Shown here piece by piece: positions 18,963 through 27,199 of a stretch of DNA of 64,000 nucleotides (positions are counted from its first letter, which is position 1; each line of letters begins with the position of its first letter). The notes below the pieces were generated by a model, which saw nothing but the letters and a program-made list of their open reading frames with translations, was not told the DNA's origin and did no database searches. This stretch comes from Rubrivirga litoralis. GTDB taxonomy: Bacteria; Bacteroidota; Rhodothermia; Rhodothermales; Rubricoccaceae. Both the position numbers and the translations under genes were made by a program. Where the stretch lies: positions 62,001-126,000 of the forward strand of contig NZ_JAVRHT010000002.1 in NCBI RefSeq assembly GCF_031846415.1, read 5' to 3'.

Positions 18963-19151
18963 CTGGGGGGTGGGGTTCAGAGTTCTGGGGGTTCAGAGTT
19001 CGGGGTTCGGTAACGGGGGCGCCCCACTCACGCCGGCGAGGGCGGGGTGGAGGATCGGGCCTGGAACCGAGCCCTCGCAAACGAGCCCGCCCCGCCCGAG
19101 GGCGTAGATCCTCCCCACCCTGAACCTCCCAACCCCGAACCCACAAACCCC
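18963..19151 (-). repeat. Stop-to-start inverted word junction, GAACCC type
   Basis: Read on the minus strand, the stop at 19165-19167 is followed by a GC box and a G-rich arm (19111-19151, GGGTTCGGGGTTGGGAGGTTCAGGG). After a GC-box core comes the C-rich arm (18963-19011) with GAACCCC and CTGAACCCC several times, ending 12 bases before the glycosyltransferase start. The same word type appears at 29583-29712. Confidence 0.75.
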
Positions 19152-19164
19152 GCCCGCCCCGCCC

Positions 19165-20046
19165 CTACCAGAACATCAGCTTCATGCAGAACACCGACCC
19201 GCCCGACTTCAGGAACTCGTCGGTCTGGAGCTCGACGACCTCGTAGCCGGCGTCCTGGAGGAGCCGCGTGGTCTCGGTGCAGCCCTGCTGGACCAGGACG
19301 TGCGTGCCGTCGGGGCAGTGGGCGTTGCACGCGAAGAGGCCGCGGGCCTCGTCCTCGGGCGCCTCGATGACGCGGTCGAAGTGCGCGCGCAGCGCCTCGA
19401 TCCCCTCGTCGTCGAACGCGCCCGGGTAGAGCAGCGCGGTCTGCTCGTCGAGCGGGCAGAGGCACGTGTCGAGGTGGTAGAAGTCGGGGTCGTCGAGCTT
19501 CAGGGGCACCACCATGAACCCGAGCGCGCGCTCGAGCCGGTCGTAGACTTGGCGGTCGGTGCGGTAGCCGTAGCCGCCCCAGAGGAGGTAGCGGCCGGGG
19601 TGCCAGAGCGCGTCGCCCATGCCCTCGAAGTCGCCCGGGAGGTCGGGGTCGAGGCCGCGGACCTCGTAGCCCTCGCCCTCGAAAAAGCGCCGGTAGTGCT
19701 CGACCTCCGGCTTCCGCTGCGCCGCGTGCATCCGGCTGATGATGGCGCCACGCTCGCCGCCCGGCGTCTGGTAGGGGAGCGTCTGGTTGGCGCAGAACAC
19801 CATGTCCGGCAAGCCCGCCGCCCCGTCCAGCACGCTCACGTCCAGGCCCAGCCGCACGTACGCGTCGCGGAGCCGCTCCCACTGGTGCCGCGCGCGGTCG
19901 CGGTCGACGTCGCCCACGTTCCCGGCCATATGCGGGTTGATGACGTAGGCGACCTCGAAGTGGTCGGGCGTCGTCAGCAGGACGCGGCCGGGGCGGGGGA
20001 TCGCGGGGAGGGCGCTGACCTCGAACGAGGGGGCGGCGTCAGACAT
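19165..20046 (-). CDS. Dimethylarginine dimethylaminohydrolase/arginine deiminase family protein
   Basis: 293 residues. Members of this guanidino-modifying superfamily use a Cys-His-Glu/Asp triad. Here FCANQTLP near the start, FEGMGDALW in the middle, the His in FYHLDTCLCPLD and the near-terminal Cys in SGGSVFCMKL fit the DDAH/arginine-deiminase type. The exact substrate (arginine, methylarginines or a relative) is unknown. The ATG at 20046 is chosen; an upstream in-frame extension would be repeat-coded. A TAGATTCC word upstream on this strand (20075-20082) could be its -7 element. Confidence 0.82.
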   Translation of the reverse strand: MSDAAPSFEVSALPAIPRPGRVLLTTPDHFEVAYVINPHMAGNVGDVDRDRARHQWERLRDAYVRLGLDVSVLDGAAGLPDMVFCANQTLPYQTPGGERGAIISRMHAAQRKPEVEHYRRFFEGEGYEVRGLDPDLPGDFEGMGDALWHPGRYLLWGGYGYRTDRQVYDRLERALGFMVVPLKLDDPDFYHLDTCLCPLDEQTALLYPGAFDDEGIEALRAHFDRVIEAPEDEARGLFACNAHCPDGTHVLVQQGCTETTRLLQDAGYEVVELQTDEFLKSGGSVFCMKLMFW

Positions 20047-20074
20047 GGGGCAGACCCAGAGGGCGGGGTGGGGC

Positions 20075-20082
20075 CGGAATCT
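20075..20082 (-). promoter_or_regulatory. Candidate -7 promoter element TAGATTCC
   Basis: It lies 28 bases upstream of the ATG at 20046 on the minus strand and fits TAnnTT. It is weaker than the TAGCTT examples. Confidence 0.35.
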
Positions 20083-20208
20083 AGCTCTATCCCCCAGCCC
20101 GTCGACGCGCCGCCCCGCTCCCACGGGTCCCGCGACAGACGCCACAAATGCAGACCGCCCCGCCCCCAGGAGCGGGGCGGGGCGGCGTATCGCCGTGGGG
20201 CGGGGCGG

Positions 20209-21180
20209 CTAGTCCGCGCGCGCGGCGTTCAGGAAGGCCGTCGTCAGGAACGCGTCGACCTCGACGCCGCCGTCGCGGGGCTCGACCGTGGCCCGGTCGA
20301 GGACGTCGAGCGCGGCGGGCTCGTCCTTGACGCCCATCTTGGCCGCCGCGATGCCGCCGCGGAGCGCGTCGGCCACGTCGCCCGTGTCGGTCCCGGCGCG
20401 CGTGACGACGAAGGCGCGGACGGGGACGCCGTCGTCGCCGAACGCCATCGACAGGACGACGCCGTCGGCGGCGCGCGCGGCGAGCGCCGCGGGCGGGGCG
20501 TCGGAGGGGAGGTCGCCGCCCAGGCGGTCCAGGCCGCGGGCCACGAACCACGCGCCGTCCGGGTGCTGGACGCGGTCGAGGAGGGCCTGGAGCTCGGCGC
20601 TCGGCGCCTGCCCGTCCGTTCCCAGCCGGCGGATCATCTGGCCCAGCGTGGCCTCGTCGCCGCCGAGGATCATCTGGTCGTTGACGAGCGCGAACCCGCC
20701 CCGCCCGCCGTCGTCGCTCTGGGCGAGGTAGACCGGGACGCCCTCGACGTCGGTCGGCGTCAGATTGAGGTCGGGCTGGCCGGCCACGTACTGCTCGATC
20801 CGGTCGCGGTCGAACCGGCCATACGCCACGAACGCCGCCCGCGGGCCGCCCTCGGACGCCGCCACGTAGACGCGGTCGAGGTCCGTGTCCGGGTCGAACC
20901 CGGTTTGGCGGACGAACGTGTCGAAGTCTTGCGCGCCCCCGCCGCTCATGAACCCGAGCCCCGCCCCGCCCGTCATGGCGTCGAGCGCGGCGCTGCCGCG
21001 GGCGGCCTGGAAGTCCATCATGCCCACCATGTCGGCGGAGGCGGGCAGCAGCGTGAGCGCGTCCGTCGTCTGCGCCGTCGCGCCGACGCCCGGGGCGACG
21101 GCCGTGTCGGTGCAGCCGCTCACGAGCCCGAGGGCGGGGAGGAGGGCGAGCGCGGCGAGCGCGCGGAGCGTGCGGGTCAT
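20209..21180 (-). CDS. Lipoprotein of unknown function
   Basis: 323 residues. Residues 1-23 are a lipoprotein signal peptide with lipobox VSGC (lipid on Cys23). The mature part starts with a Thr/Ala linker and LPASADMVGMMDF, then alternates strands and helices with MILGGDEATLGQMI and AWFVARGLDRL segments. This resembles DUF3352-like periplasmic proteins that have a 'P.da...' start, but I cannot assign a family. It lies after the ABC permease on the same strand, joined by an inverted-word junction, so it may be part of that transport unit. Confidence 0.75.
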   Translation of the reverse strand: MTRTLRALAALALLPALGLVSGCTDTAVAPGVGATAQTTDALTLLPASADMVGMMDFQAARGSAALDAMTGGAGLGFMSGGGAQDFDTFVRQTGFDPDTDLDRVYVAASEGGPRAAFVAYGRFDRDRIEQYVAGQPDLNLTPTDVEGVPVYLAQSDDGGRGGFALVNDQMILGGDEATLGQMIRRLGTDGQAPSAELQALLDRVQHPDGAWFVARGLDRLGGDLPSDAPPAALAARAADGVVLSMAFGDDGVPVRAFVVTRAGTDTGDVADALRGGIAAAKMGVKDEPAALDVLDRATVEPRDGGVEVDAFLTTAFLNAARAD

Positions 21181-21303
21181 GGCGAGTGACGGGTTATGAG
21201 TGACGAGTGACGGGCGGGAGCTCTCGGCCAGCCTGTTCCGCTGGATGAGGGCGGGGCGGCGGAGGCGGCGGGCTCATCACCCGTCACTCGTCGCCCCTCA
21301 CCC
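21181..21303 (-). repeat. Stop-to-start inverted word junction, CGTCACTC type
   Basis: On the minus strand the permease stop is followed directly by GGTGAGGGGCGACGAGTGACGGG (21272-21302), then a GC-box core, then CCCGTCACTCGTCACTC and CCCGTCACTCGCC (21181-21215), and the next base begins the lipoprotein ATG. CGAGTGACGGG pairs with CCCGTCACTCG exactly. Confidence 0.85.
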
Positions 21304-22208
21304 TAGTAGTCCTTGCGCGAGAAGAGGGCGAAGGCGCCCGCGTAGCACACCGCGCCAAAGGCCAGCGACGAGAGGAGCGGCGTGAGGCTGGCTACGGGCT
21401 GCCCCGTGGCGAGTTGCGGGACGAGCGACGTGCCCACGCTCCCGAACTTGGGGAGCACCGCGTAGAGCCCGACCACGAGCGGCCGCCACACGCGCGAGAC
21501 CTGGTCGGCCAGGTTGGGGATCGCCAGCACCAGCGTCACGAACAGGAGCGCGAGCGTCGCGATGAGCGAGAGCGGGGCGGACCCGCTCCACACGCCGACG
21601 AGCGCGACGACGCCGTAGAGCACGGCGAACATCCCGAACACGGCCCCGATCGCGAGCAGGAACCGCGGGTTCCAGATCCCCGACTTGATCGACATCACGA
21701 GCCAGACGGCCCCGAACAGGTACACCGTCAGCGCCAGCATCACCACCCAGACGCCGGCCAGCCGCCCCGCCAGGACCTTGGAGCGCGAGAGCGGCTTCGT
21801 CAGGAGCACGTCGACCCCGCCGCGCTCGACGAGCGAGGCCACCAACCCGCCCGTGGCGAAGAGCGCGAGCAGGATGCCGATCCAGTAGGCCGCGCCGGCC
21901 ACGAACGTCTGCGCGCCGAACACGAGGCTCTCGAGGAGCGAGCCGCCAAAGGCCGGCGGCGCCGCCTCGGTCATCGGCTCGCCCGTCACGGGGTCGATCA
22001 CCGGCCGGCCGTCGCCGTCCAGCACGAGCGTCTCAGACGCCCCGGCGTCCTGCCCGAACAGGCGCGCGCCGGCGAGCGAGCCGTCGACGACGTCGAGTTG
22101 GAGCGCGAACGCGAGCACGACCCACACGAGCGTGGCGACGACGAACAGGCCGACGACGACCTTGCGGGCGCGGAGCTCGCGGAGCGTGAGGAGGAGGAGT
22201 CCGACCAT
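21303..22208 (-). CDS. ABC-2 type transporter permease
   Basis: 301 residues with about six membrane segments. The first is at 12-35 after LTLRELRARK. A periplasmic loop of about 80 residues (SLAGARLFGQDAG... to FGGSLLES) sits between helices 1 and 2. RGGVDVLLTKPLSRSKVLAGRL is the cytoplasmic coupling segment shared by NosY and ABC-2 permeases. Partner of the ATPase directly upstream. The substrate is unknown; NosY-like copper or lipid-related roles are possible. The ATG at 22208 follows the pyrimidine-rich array directly. Confidence 0.85.
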   Translation of the reverse strand: MVGLLLLTLRELRARKVVVGLFVVATLVWVVLAFALQLDVVDGSLAGARLFGQDAGASETLVLDGDGRPVIDPVTGEPMTEAAPPAFGGSLLESLVFGAQTFVAGAAYWIGILLALFATGGLVASLVERGGVDVLLTKPLSRSKVLAGRLAGVWVVMLALTVYLFGAVWLVMSIKSGIWNPRFLLAIGAVFGMFAVLYGVVALVGVWSGSAPLSLIATLALLFVTLVLAIPNLADQVSRVWRPLVVGLYAVLPKFGSVGTSLVPQLATGQPVASLTPLLSSLAFGAVCYAGAFALFSRKDY

Positions 22209-22284
22209 GTTGAGGAGGAGAGGGGGAAAGAGAAGAGGAGGAAAGGATAGGAGAGGGCGGGGCGGGGGCACCTCTTCTCCTCTA
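22209..22284 (-). repeat. Stop-to-start inverted word junction, CCTCTTCTC type
   Basis: On the minus strand the ATPase stop codon itself starts the purine arm (TAGAGGAGAAGAGG, 22271-22284). After a GC box the pyrimidine arm CTCCTATCCTTTCCTCCTCTTCTC...CTCCTCAAC (22209-22252) ends at the base before the permease ATG. CCTCTTCTC pairs exactly with GAGAAGAGG. Confidence 0.8.
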
Positions 22285-23277
22285 CGCCTCCAGCCCTCTT
22301 CTCTGCCCCGGGCGGGGCGGGGCGTCGTCGTGGGTCACGACCTCGACGAACAGCTCCTCGAGCGACTGGCGGACCGGCTCGACGGCCTCCACGTCGACGC
22401 CGTCGGCGCGGAGCCGGTCGAGGACCGCGCCCAGCGCGCCGCGGTCGGGGACGACGACGTGGGCGAGCGCCAGGCCGTCAGCGCGCGGGGCCGGGTCGGG
22501 ATCGACCACCCCGCCCAGGGCCTCGGCCGTGGGCGGCGGAAGCGGCGTCGTCAGGAGCCGCCACGCGCGGCCGACGCGCGTGAGGTCGTCGACGGTCCCC
22601 TCGCGGACGAGCGCGCCGTCTTTGAGGATGGCCACGCGTGTGCACACGCGCTCGACCTCGCTCAGCAGGTGGGAGTTCAGGAAGACGGTCACGCCATCGT
22701 CGCGGAGCGTCTCGATGAGCTCGCGGATCTCGCGGCGCCCGACCGGGTCGACGCCGTCGGTCGGCTCGTCGAGGAACACGAGGCGCGGCCGGTTCATGAG
22801 CGCCTGCGCGATCCCCAGCCGCTGGAGCATCCCCTTCGAGTAGGTTCCCACCTTCCGGTCGGCCGCCCCGCCCAGGCGGACGAGGTCGAGGAGCGCCGGC
22901 GCGCGCCGGGCGCGCCGGTCGGCGTCCACCCCGCCCACGCGGGCGAACAGGTCGAGCGTCTCGCGGCCCGTCAGGAACGGGGGGAAGCGGTGGCCCTCGG
23001 GGAGGTACCCCACCTCGCGCCGGGCGTCGGCGTCCGAGACGGGGCGCCCGAGGAGCGTCGCCTCGCCGGCCGTGGGGCGCACGAGCCCGAGGAGCAGCTT
23101 GACGAGCGTGGTCTTGCCGGCCCCGTTCGGCCCGAGCAGCCCGAACGTCTCGCCCGGTCCCACCTCCAGGTCGAGCGGGCGGAGCGCCTCGACGGGCGTC
23201 CGGCCGCCGTACGTCTTGGCGAGGCCGGCGGTGCGGAGAACGGCCCCGTCGGGCGGGGGGGCAGACGCGTCGGTCAC
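22282..23277 (-). CDS. ABC transporter ATP-binding protein (NosF/CcmA-like)
   Basis: 331 residues. Walker A GPNGAGKTT near 52, signature YSKGMLQRLG, Walker B LVFLDEPTDGVDP and switch histidine in LNSHLLSEV are all intact. The extra 90-residue C-terminal domain is typical of ATPases paired with ABC-2/NosY permeases. The GTG at 23277 is chosen; another GTG two codons earlier is possible. It is the first gene of an ATPase-permease-lipoprotein set on the minus strand. Confidence 0.9.
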   Translation of the reverse strand: MTDASAPPPDGAVLRTAGLAKTYGGRTPVEALRPLDLEVGPGETFGLLGPNGAGKTTLVKLLLGLVRPTAGEATLLGRPVSDADARREVGYLPEGHRFPPFLTGRETLDLFARVGGVDADRRARRAPALLDLVRLGGAADRKVGTYSKGMLQRLGIAQALMNRPRLVFLDEPTDGVDPVGRREIRELIETLRDDGVTVFLNSHLLSEVERVCTRVAILKDGALVREGTVDDLTRVGRAWRLLTTPLPPPTAEALGGVVDPDPAPRADGLALAHVVVPDRGALGAVLDRLRADGVDVEAVEPVRQSLEELFVEVVTHDDAPPRPGQRRGLEA

Positions 23278-23400
23278 GGGCACACTCAATGAGGCGAGGG
23301 CGGGGCGGGGTGGCGGAGGTGCCCTCGACGGCGGAGCCGCCGCCGAGTTTCGGGCCGATCCGAAGGGCGGGACGTGCGGATGGCCGCCCCGCCCCTCACC

Positions 23401-23448
23401 CTGGCTGCGCCGACCTGGCGGCTGTCCCTCTCCCAGCGGGAGAGGGAA
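23401..23448. repeat. REP-like element, family 3
   Basis: CTGGCTGCGCCGAC, then a variable spacer, GTCC and the hairpin CCTCTCCC-AGC-GGGAGAGG. Related copies lie at 35834-35880, at 61928-61969 (minus orientation, different hairpin arms) and as a partial at 57506-57532. Confidence 0.75.
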
Positions 23449-23553
23449 CGTCGTAGAGGCCGCTCGGGCGGGGCGGAGGATGGCGCACGAACTCAAAGAA
23501 CTGGCAGTACGGTGCGGACGGTGCAAGGGGCTCGGCCAGCTTGAACCGCATCC

Positions 23554-23582
23554 AGTACCCGGTACCTCGTACCCGGTATCCC
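23554..23582. repeat. GTACCCGG word array near the mscS stop
   Basis: AGTACCCGGTACCTCGTACCCGGTAT lies just downstream of the minus-strand mscS stop. It is the same word class as the arrays at 38232-38280, 35961-35980, 42811-42883 and 63494-63516. Confidence 0.65.
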
Positions 23583-23594
23583 ACCCCGCCCGGG

Positions 23595-24584
23595 TCAGTC
23601 CGCGCCGGCGGCCGCGGCGTCTTCGGGAGAAGCCGCCGCCCCACCCGAGGAGCGGACGTAGACGGTCCGCCGCGGGAACGGGATCTCCACGCCGGCCTCG
23701 GCCAGCCGCTGCTTGACGAGCGTGCGGATCGCGCGGTCGGCCGCGAACTGCTCGCCGGGCCGGACCTGGACGATGATCCGGGCCGTCACGCCCGAGTCGT
23801 CGAGCGAGAGGAGGCCCTGGACTTCGGGGGCGTCGTCGACCATGACCGCCTTGGCCGCGTCGGTCGCCGCCCACTCCTCGGCGACGCCTTCGAGCACGCG
23901 GAGCGCCTCGTGCGCGTCCTGCTCGTAGCTCAGGCCCACCGTCACGACGACGCGCGCGAACCCGACCGACTGGTTCCCGAACGTCCGCACCTCGCCGGCC
24001 GGCACCATGAGGAGCTCGCCCGAGAACTTCCGCACCTTGATCAGCCGGAGACCCACGTACTCGACCGTGCCCACGTCGTCGCCGATGCGGATGAGGTCGC
24101 CGTTGCCGAGCGTGTCGTCGAAGAGGAGGAAAAAGCCCGAGATCACGTCCTTCACGAACGTCTGCGCCCCGAACCCGATCGCCAGCCCGGCGATCCCGGC
24201 GCCGGCCAGGAGCGCCCGGATGTCGAACCCGACCATCGACAGCACGGTGATGCCGGTGATGGTCCACACGGCGTAGCGGGCGACCGAGCCGAGCAGGTCG
24301 GCCACGGTCAGGACCCGCTGGCGCCGCTTGTCGAGCGTCGGGGCCATCTGCGCCCGCTTGACCCACCGCCGCTTGAGGCGCTCAAAGAGCCCGAGCAGAA
24401 AGAGGGCCGCCGTGATCACGACGACCACCTGGATCACGGTCCACCCGATGTTGAGCCAGAACGCCTCGCTGGTGAGCCGGTCTCGGAGGCCGACGATCAC
24501 CTCGGCCGCCGTCTTCGCCGCCTGCTTGACGGAATCCTGAACGGCGACCTCTGGCGGGTCGGGGCGGAGCGGGTTGAGCTGCAT
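23595..24584 (-). CDS. Small-conductance mechanosensitive channel (MscS family)
   Basis: 329 residues. Three membrane helices are visible: about 45-68, a second near 95-118, and the pore helix ALLAGAGIAGLAIGFGAQTFVKD at about 126-148. The MscS beta domain (FDDTLGNGDLIRIGD, GTVEYVGLR) and the alpha/beta C-terminal domain follow. It opens when the inner membrane is stretched and protects against osmotic downshock. The last 20 residues are Ala/Gly/Asp-rich. It stands alone between pgk and the ABC ATPase. Confidence 0.92.
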   Translation of the reverse strand: MQLNPLRPDPPEVAVQDSVKQAAKTAAEVIVGLRDRLTSEAFWLNIGWTVIQVVVVITAALFLLGLFERLKRRWVKRAQMAPTLDKRRQRVLTVADLLGSVARYAVWTITGITVLSMVGFDIRALLAGAGIAGLAIGFGAQTFVKDVISGFFLLFDDTLGNGDLIRIGDDVGTVEYVGLRLIKVRKFSGELLMVPAGEVRTFGNQSVGFARVVVTVGLSYEQDAHEALRVLEGVAEEWAATDAAKAVMVDDAPEVQGLLSLDDSGVTARIIVQVRPGEQFAADRAIRTLVKQRLAEAGVEIPFPRRTVYVRSSGGAAASPEDAAAAGAD

Positions 24585-24703
24585 CGGTCGGTTGGTCGGG
24601 GCGGTCCCCCAGCGTAGCGCCGCCCCGCCCCGGACGGTCGCGGGGCGGGGCGGGCGGAAGTGCGTCGTCGTCGCCCCGCACGCTCGGGCGGGGCGGGGTG
24701 GTC

Positions 24704-25897
24704 CTAGCGGAGCGCCGCGAGCCCGGGGAGCGTCTTGCCCTCCATAAACTCGAGCATCGCCCCGCCCCCGGTCGAGACGTGCGTGACGGTGCCGGCGAGC
24801 CCGCTCTGCGTCAGCGCCGCGACCGAGTCGCCGCCGCCGACGACGGTGAGCGCGTTGTTTTTGCGGGTCGCGTGGGCGAGCGCCTCAGCGATGGACAGCG
24901 TGCCGGCCGCGAACGGGACCATCTCGAACACGCCCATCGGCCCGTTCCAGATGACGGTCGACGCCCGCTCGACGACGTGGGCGTACTGCTCGCGCGTCTG
25001 CGGCCCGATGTCGAGGCCCATCCACCCGTCGGGGATCTCGCCCTGGATTACGCGCGTGTCCGCATCGGCCGCGAAGCGGTCGGCGACGACGTGGTCGGTG
25101 GGGAGCCGGATCGTGTCGCTGAACTGCTCGATCAGGCGGAACGCGTCGTCGGTCCGGTCGGCCTCGACGAGCGAGTCGCCGACCGAGTGGCCGAGCCCGG
25201 CCAGGAACGTGTAGGCCATCGCCCCGCCTACGATGAGCGTATCGACCGCGGGCGCGAGCGCCTCGATGACGCCGATCTTGTCGGACACCTTGGCCCCGCC
25301 GAGCACGGCCACGAACGGGCGCTCGGGGCGGTCGAGCGCGCGCGTGAGAAAGTCGACCTCGCGGCGGAGCAACTCACCGGCCGCCGTCTCGGCCACGTGA
25401 TGCGCCACGCCCTCGGTCGAGGCGTGGGCGCGGTGGACCGAGCCGAAGGCGTCGGAGACGAACACGTCGGCGAGCCGGGCGAGCCGGGCGGCGAGGTCGT
25501 CGTCGTTCGCGGTCTCGCCGTCGAGGAACCGCGTGTTTTCGAGGAGCACGACCGCCCCGCCCCCGCCGCCCTGCGCGCTGGCGATGCAGGCCTCGGCTTT
25601 TTCGCCGACCGTCTCGTCGCAGAACGTGACGGGCGCGTCGAGGAGCGTATCCAGGTGCTCAGCCACGGGGCGCAGCGAGAGCGCTTCGTCGCGGCCCTTC
25701 GGGCGGCCGAGGTGCGACATCAGGACCGGCGTCCCGCCCGCCTTCAGGATGGCGCGGATCGTCGGGAGCGCCGCGCGGACGCGCGTGTCGTCGGTGATCC
25801 GCCGGCCGCCGGCGCCGTCGTCCTCCATCGGCACGTTGAAGTCGACGCGGACGAGCACGCGGCGGCCGGCGAGGTCGAGGTCGGAGAGAGACTGCAT
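24704..25897 (-). CDS. pgk: Phosphoglycerate kinase
   Basis: 397 residues, full length. VLVRVDFNVPMEDD at the start, MSHLGRPKG, LLENTRF, FVAVLGGAKVSDKI and the nucleotide loop VVGGGDSVAAL are all present. It makes ATP from 1,3-bisphosphoglycerate in glycolysis. It lies 86 bp behind gap in the same direction, with an inverted-word junction between them, so gap-pgk is a likely operon. Confidence 0.97.
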   Translation of the reverse strand: MQSLSDLDLAGRRVLVRVDFNVPMEDDGAGGRRITDDTRVRAALPTIRAILKAGGTPVLMSHLGRPKGRDEALSLRPVAEHLDTLLDAPVTFCDETVGEKAEACIASAQGGGGGAVVLLENTRFLDGETANDDDLAARLARLADVFVSDAFGSVHRAHASTEGVAHHVAETAAGELLRREVDFLTRALDRPERPFVAVLGGAKVSDKIGVIEALAPAVDTLIVGGAMAYTFLAGLGHSVGDSLVEADRTDDAFRLIEQFSDTIRLPTDHVVADRFAADADTRVIQGEIPDGWMGLDIGPQTREQYAHVVERASTVIWNGPMGVFEMVPFAAGTLSIAEALAHATRKNNALTVVGGGDSVAALTQSGLAGTVTHVSTGGGAMLEFMEGKTLPGLAALR

Positions 25898-25977
25898 AGA
25901 AGCTGGGGACTGGGGGACTGGGGACTTCCGTGGCGACGAGGGCTGTTGCCAGTCCCTTTAGTCCCTGGTCCCCGTAG
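25898..25977 (-). repeat. Stop-to-start inverted word junction, AGTCCCC type (gap-pgk)
   Basis: On the minus strand, shortly after the gap stop, comes GGGGACCAGGGACTAAAGGGACTGG (25946-25975). After a short core comes AAGTCCCCAGTCCCCCAGTCCCC (25903-25926), then AGCTTCT and the pgk ATG. This junction has almost no GC-box core, showing that the arms are not a by-product of the GC box. Confidence 0.85.
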
Positions 25978-25983
25978 GCCCTG

Positions 25984-26985
25984 CTACGCCATCAGGCGCT
26001 GGACGAGGTCGACGGTCCGGTTGGCGTAGCCCCACTCGTTGTCGTACCACCCGACGACCTTGACGAGCCGGCCGTCGGCCATCGTCGACGGCGAGTCGAG
26101 GACGCACGAGTGCGCGTTCCCCACGATGTCGACCGACACGAGCGGGGCGGTCGAGTACTCGAGGACGCCCTGGAGCGGGCCGCTCGCCGCCGTCTGGAAG
26201 GCGTCGTTGATCTGGTCCACCGTGACGTCCTTCTCGAGGATCGCCGTGAGGTCGGTCAACGACCCGTCCGGCGTGGGCACGCGGACGGCGAACCCGTCGA
26301 GCTTGCCGGCCAACTCCGGGAGCACGAGGCCCACGGCCTTGGCGGCGCCCGTCGTCGTCGGGATCATCGAGAGGGCCGCTGCGCGCGCCCGGCGGAGGTC
26401 CTTGTGCGGGGCGTCCTGGAGCCGCTGGTCGGCCGTGTAGGCGTGGATCGTGGTCATGAACCCCTTTTCGACGCCGAACGCGTCGTTGAGGACCTTGACC
26501 ATGGGCGCGAGGCAGTTCGTGGTGCAGCTCGCGTTCGAGACGACCTCCTCGTCGCCCGTCAGCTGGTCGTCGTTGACGCCGAGGACGACCGTCGCGTCGA
26601 CCTCGCCGGAGGCCGGGGCCGAGATGACGACCTTTTTCGCCCCGCCCTTGAGGTGGAGCGCCGCCTTCTCACGCGTGCGGAACACGCCGGTCGACTCGAC
26701 GACCACGTCGCAGTCGAGGTCGCCCCAGGGGAGCGCGGCCGGGTCCTTTTCGGAGAACACGCGGAAGCGGTCGCCGCCGACGACGATGCCGCCGTCCTCG
26801 GCCGTCACCTCGCCGGGGTAGACGCCGTGGACCGAGTCGTACTTGAACAGGTGCGCGAGCGTCTCGGCGTCGGTCAGGTCGTTGACGGCGACGATGTCGA
26901 ACTGGTCGCCGCCCCGCTCGAGGATGGAGCGGAAGACGAGGCGGCCGATGCGACCGAATCCGTTGATGCCGATTTTGATGGCCAT
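25984..26985 (-). CDS. gap: Glyceraldehyde-3-phosphate dehydrogenase, type I
   Basis: 333 residues. INGFGRIGRLVFRS at the N-terminus binds NAD, the catalytic Cys is in SNASCTTNCLAPM near 150, and WYDNEWGYANR is near the end. It oxidises glyceraldehyde-3-phosphate and precedes pgk, matching consecutive steps of glycolysis. Confidence 0.98.
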   Translation of the reverse strand: MAIKIGINGFGRIGRLVFRSILERGGDQFDIVAVNDLTDAETLAHLFKYDSVHGVYPGEVTAEDGGIVVGGDRFRVFSEKDPAALPWGDLDCDVVVESTGVFRTREKAALHLKGGAKKVVISAPASGEVDATVVLGVNDDQLTGDEEVVSNASCTTNCLAPMVKVLNDAFGVEKGFMTTIHAYTADQRLQDAPHKDLRRARAAALSMIPTTTGAAKAVGLVLPELAGKLDGFAVRVPTPDGSLTDLTAILEKDVTVDQINDAFQTAASGPLQGVLEYSTAPLVSVDIVGNAHSCVLDSPSTMADGRLVKVVGWYDNEWGYANRTVDLVQRLMA

Positions 26986-27134
26986 GCTGACGAGGGGCGG
27001 GGTGGGAGAGGAGAGTCAGAGGGTAAGCGGGGCGGGCGCGCGGAGGTCCGCCGGGTTCGATGAAAACGTCCGCAATAGGGCGGGGCGGGGTGGAGCGGGG
27101 CAATTCGGTGGGCGCGGCCGGCCGCCCCGCCCTC

Positions 27135-27144
27135 TACCTTCTGG
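27135..27144 (+). promoter_or_regulatory. Candidate -7 promoter element TACCTTCTGG
   Basis: It fits the TAnCTTC pattern and lies 55 nt before the ATG at 27200. Confidence 0.35.
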
Positions 27145-27199
27145 CCGACCGTTCGTCCCGCGACTCCCGACGCCGGCGGCCTGCCGAGCTCCGACCCCG

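Larger units (their letters stand above)
23278..23594. other. Repeat-bearing space between mscS and the ABC ATPase gene
   Basis: No gene is visible. It holds GC boxes, a family 3 REP element (23401-23448) and a run of GTACCCGG-type words (23554-23582). Confidence 0.6.
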
